64,000 nt of DNA. It comes from Dryococelus australis. Taxonomy: Eukaryota > Arthropoda > Insecta > Phasmatodea > Phasmatidae. The notes beneath the pieces were generated by a model. It was not told the origin of the DNA. It worked only from the letters and a program-made list of their open reading frames with translations, and ran no database searches. The DNA is taken from assembly GCA_029891345.1 (NCBI GenBank), contig CM057009.1, forward strand, positions 302,351,466 through 302,415,465, in the 5' to 3' direction. The translations under genes and the position numbers were made by a program. This document shows, piece after piece, positions 33,277 to 44,687 of this stretch; position 1 is the stretch's first letter; each line of letters starts with the position of its first letter.

Positions 33277-34918
33277 TCAGACCCTTAAAAAAAGAGACAA
33301 CCTAGACAATAGAGAGGAGAAGAATACTTACCGCATAGCCAGATCATTATGATTTTGAGTTTAATTTTTATTATTTGTCCCCATTCCTCTTCATTAGAAA
33401 GTAAGTAAATGCAATTTTGTACATGGAGATATGCATTTAGCATAAACTCTATATATCGAATTAAAAATTATTTTTCGATATTTAAACCCCGTTTCAATGT
33501 TTTGGCCTAGTGTCCCTTCTAGATGCTTGAGTTTGGTAGCAGCAGTGGAATATGACTTAGCCTCCCCCCGCCTTTCGGTACACTGGTCGACTTACATAGC
33601 ATGTTGGTGAAACTCGAGGTGTGAATTGATTTAAGCTTTGTAGCAGCTTGGGAATGTCTGCAATGCCCTGAAGACATGCGTATAGCACACATCGTTCCAA
33701 GCAACAACAACATTATAAGTCGCGATAGCGGAAATCTCGAGTTATTGTGAACATGTATACTGTAGAACATCATAGAGATTTGATTCTGAATACGTGTATG
33801 GTACTGCTGAACACCTGAAGTCGTCGAAAGTCTATTGTGATGTAGATTTGAGCGACATCAGTCTTTTCACTTGGGTAACATTGACTTATGGCAACACAGT
33901 AGATATAAATTGCTGGTTTAGGTACAGGATTCAAGGAGTATGAGCTAGGAGCCACCAGGCAACTTTGTTGTCGATGTGGCTGCGGTAGGTGGCCGGCCTG
34001 GGATGTGGCTAGGTTATTGATAAAATTGCATGTTTCACCCCTAAAATCACTTACGAAATTAATTAATCTACCAAAAAATCACTTTAAAATAAATGGGAAA
34101 ATGAGGAAAGCAGATCCAAAGCCCCACCCTCACCTCACCTTCTCTTTGACACCACCTCCTCCCAATCATAAGAAATCGGAAAAATCTCAAAAAATTTAGA
34201 AATATTCTAAAAAATCTATGAACATATAACATTAAACTCACACAGTCCTAACCAACATCCCAGTCGCTGGCAATTATTATAAAGTCGAGAAAAGTCACTA
34301 AAAAGTTCTTAAAAATCTGGCAACATATAACATTAGACACCTGTCCTTCACCTCTCCACCAACAACCTCTTGCTCACCCCTCCACAAATTAATAATTGGC
34401 CTTACATAACAAACATTATCACTTCACCCAGACAAATCAACCGTATCTGACTATTGGCCACTAAATTACGACTTTAACACATATGTTTATTTTACATTAT
34501 TAGACACTATAAAGTTTGCTAGTTATTTCTTTTTTAGTATATACTACCAGAGAGCTACAATGTCACCAATCGTTAAACTTTTTTGGCGACGAGAATTTCC
34601 TATATACCTGGAATATAATAAATCATCACTATTTTATTTAAGTGACATTTATTTAAAAATAAATAAAACATGCACTATTTAATTTATATTTACAGAATTA
34701 TATATATATATATATATACACACAGACACAGGTGTGTCTAAATTCTGATTACACAATGTAAGGGCTTGTAGTGGGGACCAAGACAGTTATGTTTTGCATA
34801 GGAACTTAGGTGCAGAAATGTATACCGTTTCCCCACGACAAACAAAGCACCACCACATCACATGATGAACTCTCCCACGTCTACAACATACTGTACGTTG
34901 TTTTTCTTCGGGTTCCAC
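33277..34918. other. Intergenic; degenerate repeat near 34.2-34.35 kb
   Basis: ACATATAACATTA occurs at about 34224 and again at about 34324, each after AAAAATCT, so a degenerate unit of about 100 bases is present twice. A short TA tract lies at 34696-34717. No gene supported. Confidence 0.4.
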
Positions 34919-35205
34919 TTACAAGAAGGGCTCGATGTGACGACCAGCGACGTTTACACAATCACTGTACTTACATACCATGTTCTGGAACATACGATGA
35001 CCAATAACTGGAAGTCCAAGATCCACCGCAGCCATAATCCACACCAGCAGGTCTTCCTCTGATTCCACAGGGGTCTTGTAAATCAAGCCCTTCATGTGAC
35101 CACACAGGAAGTAGTCTAGCGGAGTCAAGTCGGGCGAACGTTCAGGCCAAGCGACGGGGTGGATAGTTCGAGGTGGCCCGATTGCTTGGCTGATTTCGCC
35201 CTACA
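34919..35205 (-). pseudogene. Tc1/mariner-type transposase, C-terminal fragment
   Basis: The frame, read from about 35205, includes WPERSPDLTPLDYFLCGHMK, then KTPVESEEDLLVWIMAA and VNVAGRHIEPFL, then a stop. SPDLTPLDYF is the block around the third catalytic acid of the DDE/D nuclease of Tc1/mariner-type transposases in many arthropods. Only about 80 residues remain; the first two catalytic residues and the DNA-binding domain are absent. It is a dead fragment, unrelated in strand logic to its neighbours. Confidence 0.7.
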
Positions 35206-35449
35206 TCAGTATTACCACAATACATTAATAGATAATGTAGCGTTTCTTTAAGTCTAACCAGTTAGGGTGAAAAATAACACCATTTAAATGGTTTTGTACA
35301 CACACAATTTATTGTACAGATAAATACACAAATTACATAACACAAAAACAAACATTCAGTCTCAGTTCATGATTTAAAAAAAAATGTTCTTTGGAACCAT
35401 CTTTTGTGTGACTGCTTGTCTAGCTGTAATTCATCAATTAATGGTACAA

Positions 35450-35940
35450 GGACTAGGCACACCAATTGCACAGCAGCTGTGTGTTCCTCCACTTGAATGC
35501 CCAGAGAGTTTCTGACCTGTCACAGATGTGTCGCTGCTGGTCGCCATAAAGTTTCATCAGCTTGCTCAGCGAAGAACAGCCATACTCGAACTGCACATCG
35601 ATGATTTCAACAGCATTTCTGCACAAGTCGATCAGCCATTTTTTCTGTTCATGCCCTACCATGTAATTCGGGCCTTGCATGTGCTACATCAGCAAGTCGT
35701 GCAACACATTTCCCATTTTATAGTATGGAATCTTGCCTTCGTCCCACTCCAGTTCGTGATAGTACTTGGTCAGCCAGTCATTCGTCTTCTAGTTTTTCTC
35801 GTCCAAAGGTTTCCACGAATTTGGAGGTCGGAACGAGCATATGCACGTTTTGCCATCGTCGTCGAAGAACACTGCGAAGTCCTTGAGCACGAAGCCACTC
35901 TGGTTCTAGAATCCATGTAGATTACAGTACATCCTGTTGC
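35450..35940 (-). pseudogene. Virus-like element gene, broken, function unknown
   Basis: On the minus strand a continuous frame with at least three internal stops reads SGFVLKDFAVFFDDDGK, SFRPPNSWKPLDEKN, NDWLTKYYHELEWDEGKIPY and GPNYMVGHEQKKWLIDLC. It ends GCSSLSKLMKLYG, a Cys/His-containing segment and LLCNWCA. The composition and the regular hydrophobic pattern show that this was a protein. It directly follows the capsid-like gene on the same strand. It resembles a protein type seen beside capsid genes in arthropod virus-like elements, but I cannot name its activity. The longer plus-strand open frame over the same bases is antisense read-through. Confidence 0.45.
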
Positions 35941-36008
35941 TGTCTATGCTCGAAGACGACTAAACAGATATCGCCTACAGACCATCATATTTATATCCTC
36001 TACGCCAT

Positions 36009-36795
36009 TCATGAAATTATCTTCACGACTTTATCTCGAGAACTGTACGATGCGAGTGAGTCGTGAATTATTAGGCAGAAAGCATTTATGTGTAGAGGAA
36101 TATTTCCATGCGTAGTGAATTCGATCCTGCATGCGATCACATTAGAACTGATAGACTTGTCCTGTTTGCTCATATCGAATACCATGAACAGGGCCAAACT
36201 CTTGAAAGTATACGGGCTAAGTATCGGGGTCGGGGGTTGTGTGCATCCATAATATGCATTTTGGAATTGAGCGTACATTTTATATGCCAGCAGTTACTGA
36301 CCATTTCGAAAGTTCATGTTCATGTCCATGTAAGGATAACTTTCACTATTCAAATATATATTCATATTTCCTATTTGACATGTATCGAACTGCGAACAGC
36401 TCACTTTCACATTGAGCTGTCTTCTGATCTGTAGCGCAATGACGATGAAACTTTGTTTCTGTGTAGCAAAATTAGACTTCACAATCCAGTTGATGCTCTG
36501 GCTTGTGGGCAGTCCGGTGTAGGTTTAGCGACTCCATGATCTGAAAGTCACCTCAATGTTTTTGCCATCTTCCCAATTCTTCAGCATCTTGATACATTCT
36601 GTAGTACTCAGATGGACATTATGTAGAATTCGATAGAATGTAGCTTCAGTCCCACTATGGTCAGGTTTTCTCCCGTAGCCACAATGGCATCTGCGTGCAT
36701 ATTGGCTAGGAGCAGCACCAGTTCCTGCTTCGAATTAATGATAATTCATTTGTAGTCTTCAGCGAATCCTAGTACTATTATGATAATACGAAGAG
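36009..36795 (-). pseudogene. Capsid-like gene of a Polinton/adintovirus-like element, C-terminal part
   Basis: Minus-strand frames read LGFAEDYK, ELVLLLANMHADAIVATG, then after a frame change SINWIVKSNFATQ, QFDTCQIGNMNIYLNSESYP and MYAQFQNAYYG. They end KSLALFMVFDMSKQDKSISS, RIEFTTHGNIPLHINAFCLI and IHD. The breaks are stops near 36296 and around 36520, 36600 and 36735, plus a frame change near 36600. The repeated beta-strand pattern and the conserved D..KQ..S and IEF..N.P motifs match what I recall of capsid-type proteins of Polinton/adintovirus-like elements. A continuation of the N-terminal part seems to lie at 43490-43950 on the same strand. The assignment is by pattern recognition, not by search. 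Confidence 0.5.
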
Positions 36796-36839
36796 ATTTT
36801 TGCAACTTCATTTTTTGTTGGGATGCCCATAATTTCTCT

Positions 36840-37856
36840 GGGAAGCACTTTCTTTTTTTTTGCTAGGATACTTTATGTTATTTTATTGCTTTAAACTGGT
36901 TTTAGGGTTTTAAATTATTTTCTTTTGATCAGATTTATCACTTTTTTTGTTCGGATGCGAGTCCTACTTTGTGGTGTTTTGGTAAAGGCTTAATAGTTAT
37001 TTTAATTCGGGTTTTTGGTTATAATTTAGGAAAGTCATTTCGCTTTATTTTTTGTGTTTGTGTACTTAGGTCCTTTTTGACCTCTACATAGTAGTCATGT
37101 ATTTGTTTTGATTTAAACTTGTAGTGCCTATTTAAAATGCTTAATTATTGCTTTCTGTACAGATACCTTTAATCTTTTGTCTTGGAAGTCCTTTAATGCA
37201 TTTTAGTTTTAAGGTCTTATGCATTAATTCTTTTCAGCTGGTTTTAAATTATTATTTTTTTAACATTGCGATATTGGGTTGTTTGCATTATCTTCCCGGG
37301 AATACTCCTTAAGTTAGCTGTAAAAATTCTAGAGTCGGTGTAGCACATGTTTTTTTAAACTTGCCACAAGCTGAGATCTCATTGTACCGGCTGCAGCTGT
37401 GTTCAACCTTCTTGTTTTCGCCACTTCGTCGCTGAAGTGTACGATCATCGTTATACCGAATTGTTTTCGGGTCTCTCTGTGTTGTCCGCAGACATCCCAG
37501 GAGTTTAACTGACGGGGACGTTTTGCTGTGCAATAGTGGGGAACTTTTATGTTTTTTTTTTTTAGTATGTGAAGCCTTTAGTTGATGCCGATGTAAGTTT
37601 AGCTCTGTTGGATCGGTAGGTCAGGGCCTTTATTGTCGATAATGTGCGTGAAATGGTTGGGACTTTATATTTGAATTAACAGATGTCTTCCTCCAGTCGA
37701 TAAATTTGTGATCTGGTAGTCACGAACTTTAAAATATAAAACAGTATAAGCGATGATATATTTATGTTAGTAGAAAGAAGTTGTGATCAGTTGCTGAAAG
37801 AGGAAACTCGGATAGGAAGAGTCAAATGTAGATTTGTAGTTAGAGTTTGTAAACTA
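36840..37856. other. T-rich stretch, nothing recognised
   Basis: Strongly T-rich on the plus strand. A 74-codon minus-strand frame at 37309-37533, rich in Lys, Arg and Thr, is not identifiable. Confidence 0.4.
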
Positions 37857-38146
37857 TACTAATATATAAAGAGGTAGTGTTTGTAACTTTGTGTGTTTGT
37901 GTGTTTGGATGTAGGAGGTAATCTTCGAAACTACTCATCCGATTTTAAAAATTCTTTCAGCAGTAGAATACTACGTTATCACTGAGTGTCATAGGTTATT
38001 TTTTATTTTAAAAATCAATAGGGATTCCTACTAAAACTCCAATAATGTAACCCAAAGTGTAAATAAATGAACTATAAAATCCCTTACATTGCGTGCGCTG
38101 CGAAAACTATTGATAATAGAACAAAATAATTTACTACGGCTTTGCA
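37857..38146 (+). mobile_element. Helitron 5' end, third copy, truncated
   Basis: CTATACTAATATATAAAGAG and the following 290 bases match the 5' region of the complete Helitrons, including GGATGTAGGAGGTAATCTTC, TCATCCGATTTTAAAAATTC and GCGTGCGCTGCGAAAACTAT. The match ends just after CTACGGCTTTGCAG. Unrelated sequence follows, and there is no 3' end before the next Helitron begins at 38916. Confidence 0.85.
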
Positions 38147-38659
38147 GAACACATCATTATCTACAAAAAGTGTCGCGACACCATAAGTCTAACTATTATA
38201 GTTAAGTCACAATAACAATTTTTTTATTTTAAAAACTGAATTAAAACGCCGCCGCTAGAAAAGGCACTTTATTTGTACCTTGGTATTAATCCTTATCAAA
38301 ATTAATTACTTCACATTCAAGACTGGTTCAGTACCTGTATATTGCTTATTGAATTATTCAATTAGGACATTCCATTCAAAAGATGTCATGAGTTTAAAAA
38401 TGTATCATTTAATAAAAATAATTAAAATCGTTAGATGATGTTTAACTGGTCATATTATCAACAACTTATTAATCCTTATAAAAATAAGCACGTTTATCGG
38501 CACCATTACTAAATACATATGATTTTTGCTTTTTACTGAACGTATGGTTAAAGAGACAATACGATATCAATAAAGCACGCCGCGCAGCAAGGCCATGCCG
38601 TGAAGCTACCGGTGAAACGCAAGGTGAACGTTCTCAACGCGTACGACTGCGAGGCAGGT
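38147..38659. other. Sequence between Helitron 5' fragment and MITE
   Basis: Contains CAAAAAGTGTCGCGACACC, a short palindrome just after the Helitron match. Otherwise AT-rich, with no gene. Confidence 0.4.
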
Positions 38660-38772
38660 AGTGCAGCCAGATCGTGGGTAAAAAATGCCCCCACTTTGTG
38701 CCGTTTTCAATGTGCTTAGACAAGACTGTCCCACAAAGTGGGGGTACGTTTTACTAACGATCTGGCTGCACT
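38660..38772. mobile_element. 113-base foldback MITE with 7-8-base target duplication
   Basis: AGTGCAGCCAGATCGT and ACGATCTGGCTGCACT are perfect inverted ends. The arms continue through TGCCCCCACTTTGTG / CACAAAGTGGGGGTA. GGCAGGTA flanks both sides (38653-38660 and 38773-38780), overlapping the TIR by one base. An 8-base duplication fits hAT-like or P-like elements, but the terminal bases do not decide between them. Confidence 0.85.
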
Positions 38773-38804
38773 GGCAGGTACCCGCGCGGCGCAGTCACGT
38801 GGTT

Positions 38805-38868
38805 GGCGCCGTACGCAGCACAGAGCATGTTTTATTTTCCGAATCTGTCCGTCCTCATTTCATTTATT
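38805..38868 (-). repeat. Inverted fragment of the Helitron interior
   Basis: GTTGGCGCCGTACGC through TTTTATTTTCCGAATCTGTCCGTCCT (overlapping the quoted words) is the reverse complement of 39205-39260 inside the neighbouring Helitron and matches 8095-8145 of the minus copy. It is a short rearranged piece next to the intact element. Confidence 0.75.
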
Positions 38869-38915
38869 GTATTAACTTAATACTAATATCTATCCGCTCA
38901 TAAAATCGCATGCAA

Positions 38916-40504
38916 TCTATACTAATATTATAAAGAGGTAGTGTTTGTAACTTTGTGTATTTGGATGTAGGAGGTAATCTTCGAAACTACTCATCCGATT
39001 TTAAAAATTCTTTCACCAGTAGAATGCTACGTTATCACTGAGTGTGATAGGCTATATTTTATTTTAAAAATCAATAGTAATCCCTACTAAAACTCCAATA
39101 ATGTAACCCAAAGTGTAAATAAATGACCTATAAAATTCCTTACATTGCGTGCGCTGCGAAAACTATTGATGATAGAACAAAATAATGTACTACGGCTTTG
39201 CAGGACGGACAGATTCGGAAAATAAAACGTGCCGTGTGTTGCGTACGGCGCCAACCTTAGAAGCTCTACTGCCATTATGGGGGAGTTACTTTTGTGTTTG
39301 CTGGGAATTTTCGGCAGACACTCCCTGTAGTTACAAAAGGGGCGCGTGCAGATATCATCAAAGCATGTCTTAAATCATCTCCCTTATGGAGTTCTATTCA
39401 ACACCTAAATTTGCGAACGAATATGAGAGCCTATCTTGGTGGAGACACGCATAAAGATTTCCCACAACAATTGCTCAGACTTGGAGAAGGAGTTTTTTCC
39501 TTCTCTAAATTTGGGCACTAATTCTGCTGAAATAATTTTAAATGAGACATTAGGTCAGATAGTCCACAGTCTGCAGCAGCTTATAGAAGCAGTATATCCG
39601 GGCCTCAAAAATTTACTAGAAAGAGACTTTCACTGGTTATGTTCCAGGGCAATAGTATCGCCTAGGAATGACACGGTCATTGAAATCAACAATCTCATTA
39701 TACAAAGAGTTCCCGGCCAAGTCAAAACCTATAATTCGATTGACACAGTCACCAATGTTGACGATGTCGTCCACTTTCCTCAAGATTTTCTAAATTCGCT
39801 TAATCCTTCTGGCTTGCCACCTCACGAACTATCATTAAAAGTCGGTACTCCTATGATGCTTTTAAGGAATATAAGCCCTCCTAACATGTGTAATGGCACA
39901 AGATTGCTCATTAAAGACTTGAAAGAAAATTTGATTGTCGCGACCATCCTCACCGGTCCAGCAGCCGGCCAGCTGGCAAACATCTCGAGGATTCCCATGA
40001 TTCCCACGGATTTGCCAATATCTTTCAAACGGTTGCAATTTCCCGTAAAAACATCGTACGCGATTACTATTAATAAGTCCCAGGGTCAAACTTTCTCTTT
40101 GGTTGGAATCGACCTACGAAAAGAGTGTTTTTCCCATGGCCAACTATATGTTGGTTTATCACGAGCTGGAAGTTCCGAGAAACAGTATATTTTGCTACCA
40201 AATAAAAACAGGACGTCAAACATTGTCTACAGAGAATGTATTAGCCAATAACATATTAAATATTTCTATCTCAGATAAATTGCATTGTAATATAATGTAT
40301 ATTAATATGAAAAATTATAAAAAAGTAGAAAAATATCAAATATAAATAGCAAAAATACTTTAAATTATAAATTATTTAATTAATTATTAAATTATGTGCT
40401 TTTTTTTAATGCTTTAGGAGAGTTTACCCAACCTAATTAACGCTGGGTTAAGCGGGTTTTTTAAATCTTAATTGCACCCGTGCGAAGCCGGGGCGGGTCG
40501 CTAG
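38916..40504 (+). mobile_element. Non-autonomous Helitron carrying a PIF1 helicase fragment
   Basis: It starts TCTATACTAATATTATAAAG after an A. It ends GAAGCCGGGGCGGGTCGCTAG followed by T, so it fits insertion between A and T with the 3' hairpin plus CTAG. It is 1589 bases, close to the 1593 of the minus copy, and the two share the same join between the 5' leader and the helicase remnant. It is not in the same insertion context, so the two are separate transposition products. Confidence 0.92.
39264..40251 (+). pseudogene. PIF1-like Helitron helicase fragment, frameshifted
   Basis: Same product as the minus-strand copy, with FRQTLPVVTKGARADIIKAC, then the second frame with NGTRLLIKDLKENLIVATIL, YAITINKSQGQTFSLVGIDL and HGQLYVGLSRAGSSEKQYI. 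Near 39491-39496 a run of six T replaces five T of the other copy and shifts the frame. The motif III aspartate is changed to Asn (AGNFRQTLPVV). Both changes suggest no selection on this copy. The N-terminal helicase motifs and the Rep domain are missing, as in the other copy. Confidence 0.9.
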
Positions 40505-42345
40505 TTAATTTATAAAAATACATTTATTTCTTCTAATTTTGACATCTATAAGTAACAGAGAATATTTGTAAAGACTTAATTTATTTAATTCATTTTAATG
40601 TTAACAATTTGTAAGAATGCCGAATATAAATTATTATCTTTTTAATAAATAAATGATAACCTTATTTACTAACTTATATTGTACAAATTTTCTGAATTTA
40701 CTGCTTTTGAATTTTTGTAAAGAACCTAAAATACATTTCTATATTTGATTTTTTATATTAATTAATTTTGAGGTATTCTTCTTTTTAAAGAATGAAATCA
40801 GTAAAATATATGACATGACAACTATCTTCTTTCATTTATAGAGTTTTAGAAGTTTCCCTTTTTATCTATAATAGAGTTTGATTTATTATTGTTATTGTAC
40901 AAGTTATGAACAATTTATAAATAAAGGAAATCACGTTAAGGCATTTATTTGACAAGTAGAGCAAGTAAACATTCAGAAGCAGGTACAACAGTGAATTCAC
41001 ACTGTGATAATATTTTACTTTAACCTGCTTGGCTAGCTGTATAAGAGTGCTCATAAAGGGTGCTTAATTCTAAACAACATCAAATCACCTTCACATGCCA
41101 CAACCAGCATTTACCAAGTTTACTTCCTTTAACTGCGCCATAGCAGGAAAATATCAGCGTTTGATTATAATGATCATTCCTAATATAGCTCCAAAAAAGG
41201 AGTGTATGACTAGAGAATACAAAAATTAAGAATTACTCATTAATAACAAATGTGTAAATGGTAATTGAATTTTCTATATGATTTGGCCCATTCAAATGAC
41301 CGATGACGTCACTAATACTTTGTATACAAGGGCTACTAAAAAATATAACACTTTCCTTCAATGTGAACCAATATCACAGCCTCAATCACTTACTGGAAAA
41401 AACATAACCCAAAATATTTGATTAATGAAAAACAACTTTTTATATAATGTTCCTAAAATATGCTCATCAAAAAAGGAACACATGACTAGATTAATTAGTG
41501 CAAACATAAAGCACTCAATATTACTCTGGTATAATTCTCCTCAATAAAATAGTGGGCTGTAAGAACATTCACTCCAAAAAAGTTGGCTAATTTCTGACAT
41601 GTCCACAATCACCTTTATGGTCTGACATTCCTCACTAAAATATATTCGTAAAAAAAAATCAACATGGGGTAATTCAATTAACGAGTCGTACAAAGCTCTA
41701 ACGAGTAACAGCCTCAAAGAATCTCACTACGGGACTGATGACTAAAACTACTTTTAAAATCAAGGTAGAATTTAACATTAAAAAAGATGAACACTTATTA
41801 GGAGGCAGCTAATATTTCACTCTTAAATCCGATTAAAGCTCCTAATCATAAAATATTATACATTCCATCGTAAACACATTCACTAAAAGTGGTGGACACT
41901 CATGGTGACAAAATCAAGCAGGGCCGTTGCAGTACAAACTGGGGCGTCAGTGCCATCGAACAATAAAGTGAGAAAAACCACACCCGAACATGAATGGTAA
42001 ATTCAAACAAGTTAAACCGAAAGAATTTTGATCTTGCAGCCTTAATTATACTGCAGAATATTAACACAACTGCACGCCCACATTTATTGCAAGCACTGAA
42101 AAACAATACTCAATTTAATACATCGCATGTCAGCCCAATACTCCGGAAAAGACAAGTTGTATAGTCCACCACTTACCCTGAGAGTCCCTCTCGTCGGCTA
42201 ACAAAAAATAATTACATAAATTAGTCTTTACATTACTGCCACAGAGGCCGACGTGATATGCAAGCAAAAAACGTGTGGTGCCTATGGGTTGAAAATAAAG
42301 TCGATGTCCATGTCGACCCGAAGTACGACGTTGTCGGCGCAGGCA
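40505..42345. other. AT-rich stretch, possible degenerate repeat at 41.19-41.8 kb
   Basis: CCAAAAAAGGAGTGTATGAC near 41190 and ATCAAAAAAGGAACACATGA near 41465 suggest a diverged tandem unit of about 275 bases. No gene. Confidence 0.35.
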
Positions 42346-42349
42346 GCTA

Positions 42350-42549
42350 GCAGGTAGATTGTGACTGCAGGCAGGTCGGGTAGCGAGTAGCAGGTAGATT
42401 GTGACTGCAGGCAGGTCGGGTAGCGAGTAGCAGGTAGATTGTGACTGCAGGCAGGTCGGGTAGCGAGTAGCAGGTAGATTGTGACTGCAGGCAGGCCGGG
42501 TAGCGAGTAGCAGGTAGATTGTGACTGCAGGCAGGCCGGGTAGCGAGTT
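42350..42549 (+). repeat. 40-base minisatellite, five copies
   Basis: The unit CAGGTAGATTGTGACTGCAG followed by GCAGGTCGGGTAGCGAGTAG repeats every 40 bases, with units at 42351, 42391, 42431, 42471 and 42511. The only clear difference is TCGGG in the first copies and CCGGG in the last two. Because 40 is not a multiple of three, the minus-strand open frames of 142 and 189 codons cycle through the same peptides; they are not regarded as genes. Confidence 0.95.
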
Positions 42550-43489
42550 GCGAATAGGCTCGTTACAAGGAAGGACTGGACGCCGAGTGGGAGGTTTGGC
42601 TGTTGGAGAAGGGGATGGAGAAGGGAGGAGGCCCGAGCAGCCAGAGAATATACAAAGGCGGCACTTCGCATGGTTGTCATTATGGCAATTAGCATGCACT
42701 GGTGCTGCACCCTACATATTTACTAGATATCATTGGTGCTGAGACAGGTTTTAACGTCATTTAATCCATGAATAGGTTTCTCATTTGAACTTAATCTTAA
42801 AATAATTTGATTATTTAATTTAAACTATTCCTATTACTACATACATCAGTAGAACCTGTCCCAAGTTACCGACATTTACTTTCACATCTCCTTATAAAGC
42901 GATTGCGATAGCCAATCTGAGTTGCAGCAGTTGCACTGAGTATTTTTTTCTATTTTTGTATGCCGTATAGTTTGTCAAACGTCAAGTTTTCTAGGTAAGG
43001 GCATTTAAGGACGGCCCTCTAAACAGTCCTGATGGTGGAGCTGCCCTCCTGTTACTTCAAAGGTTGGCCGACGTAATATTAGATGTACATTCTTGTTCAA
43101 GCCGCGATGTTCATTTGATAAATTGAGGTTATTATAGCTGTTTTATTTATGTTTTGTGGATGCTACGATGATAAACAAGTCTTTAGCTGTTTTGAGATTT
43201 AAAGGTTGTGAAAGTTCGAGAGTTGTTGATGTTTTGTCGACCTTTGAAGTAACCACATGTTTGCGGGTTCTCGTGGAACCATTTGTAGCTGCAGATAGTT
43301 GTGTCGCCGAGTGCGCAGAAGTTATTGAATTGAATTTATGGTTGAAGTGATAAATTATTACCTTTCTAGAGATCCCCCTACCCCTTCAGTGTTTGCCATC
43401 ATTGTAGATAGATACGAAATTGCACTATTTCCCCTTCTATTTCTTCACTACTTTTTATTCAAGGCCCCCTCCCTTCCTCGCGAAATTTC
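42550..43489. other. Intergenic, nothing recognised
   Basis: GC-richer to 42700, then AT-rich. No motif, exon or element end identified. Confidence 0.4.
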
Positions 43490-43950
43490 ATCTCTAGAGG
43501 AATGCAGATATTGAATTTCTCTCCAGGGTATCTAGGAACACTAGTCATTTTCTACCCCCCAATCTTCCATCTTGACCGAAGACAGCTCGTTCAGTATGAG
43601 CAAGTGTTTGTTTTTTATTGCGACATCTATCATCTGATCCACCTCAACCGCATTAAACAAACATGTGATGCTGTCGATAAGGTTAAGAACACCATTGTTC
43701 GTTATGTTCGTCGACGCCGGGTTGGATCCGTCTTCTTCATCGGTGTTCCCCATAATCGTAGAAATGACTAAGAAAGAGGAGTGCAGATATCTTGGTGTTA
43801 GACCCTATCCAAAGTTCCAATGGTAGTGTGTATTGTCCAAACTGGAATGGCTTTTAAGCATGAAGTTCCATTTTTATGACACTGTGTTCAAACACGACTG
43901 GCTCGTCGACATTTATGTAAACTTCTATGATGTTCGTCGTCGAAGCCAAG
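43490..43950 (-). pseudogene. Capsid-like gene of a virus-like element, N-terminal part
   Basis: On the minus strand, frames read NIIEVYINVDEPVVFEHSVI, KPFQFGQYTLPLELWIG, then NITNNGVLNLIDSITCLFNA, VEVDQMIDVAIKN, and finally GEKFNICIPLEM. The ..INN..L.LI..I....N.VEVD.. arrangement and the closing IPL strand look like the first half of the capsid-type protein whose second half is at 36009-36795 on the same strand. Stops and frame changes interrupt it throughout. If correct, about 6.7 kb of unrelated sequence, including a Helitron, a MITE and a minisatellite, now separates the two halves. Confidence 0.45.
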
Positions 43951-44094
43951 CATGCGAAGGAAAATCTCTGTAGCATGTGTTTACGTCTTGGTGTTCTGTA
44001 GCGTATTGTTATCAGGTATGACGTTGTACTTTGTTTTATTGATTCTGGCCGCCTTAAAACTTATTACCACCTTCTCAAATGCAGTCATAGGGTA

Positions 44095-44272
44095 ATTTCT
44101 TAATCTCGAAAGTTCACCAACTCTCCGTGCTGGTCGACAGTTGTCACAACCACCTCATGTGCTCTCTTCGCGACGACTGGAAAGTAAATTATGCTTCAAG
44201 GCGACACTTCCAGTTTAAAATCTGAAGGGACAATTGGCGAAAACTCGTGCAGCATATTGCTTGGCCTACCGT
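44095..44272 (-). pseudogene. Virus-like gene, C-terminal fragment (possible second capsid-type protein)
   Basis: The minus-strand frame reads EFSPIVPSDFKLEVSP, a stop, then SIIYFPVVAKRAHEVVVTTV, DQHGELVNFRD, a stop, then EITL. Alternating hydrophobic strands and the ..VTTVDQHG.LV.F.. ending are typical of jelly-roll coat-type proteins. It lies directly upstream of the capsid-like gene on the same strand. The exact family is not established. Confidence 0.4.
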
Positions 44273-44687
44273 TAAGATACGCGCCGCTCGCCAAATTGCA
44301 GTTCATTTGAATCACATAACAAATAAGATGTTTACATGTCACAGCGATACGTGGATTTTACCGACTTCGTATATGCGTGGCTCGAATCCCAGCATGGACC
44401 CGATGGAATCCCATTTTGTAAAGTCAATATCTTCTCTGTATCTGATGACACTCTTCAGCGTATTGCAATTTCCACGTAATTCGAATTTTGTGTCGGGAGA
44501 CAGCTAATCTTCATTGTACCTTTGCAATGCCATTTAGTTCATAAGAACCAACATGCAATATTACCACGCGGGAGACAATACTGCTTTTCACTAGATACAT
44601 TTTAAAGTTTTTTTTTATCGAGGTTGGGTATCATATCGTAGGTTTGAAAAATTGGTCTAATCTATTCTCCATTAGTAGTAGGTTCTT

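Noticed and set aside
35528-35920. 130-codon plus-strand open frame
   Set aside because: The minus strand of the same bases reads as a virus-like protein with stops and sits in line with the capsid-like gene; the plus frame is antisense read-through.
42130-42710. 189- and 142-codon minus-strand frames
   Set aside because: Their bulk is the 40-base minisatellite read in rotating frames; no start context or motif supports a gene.
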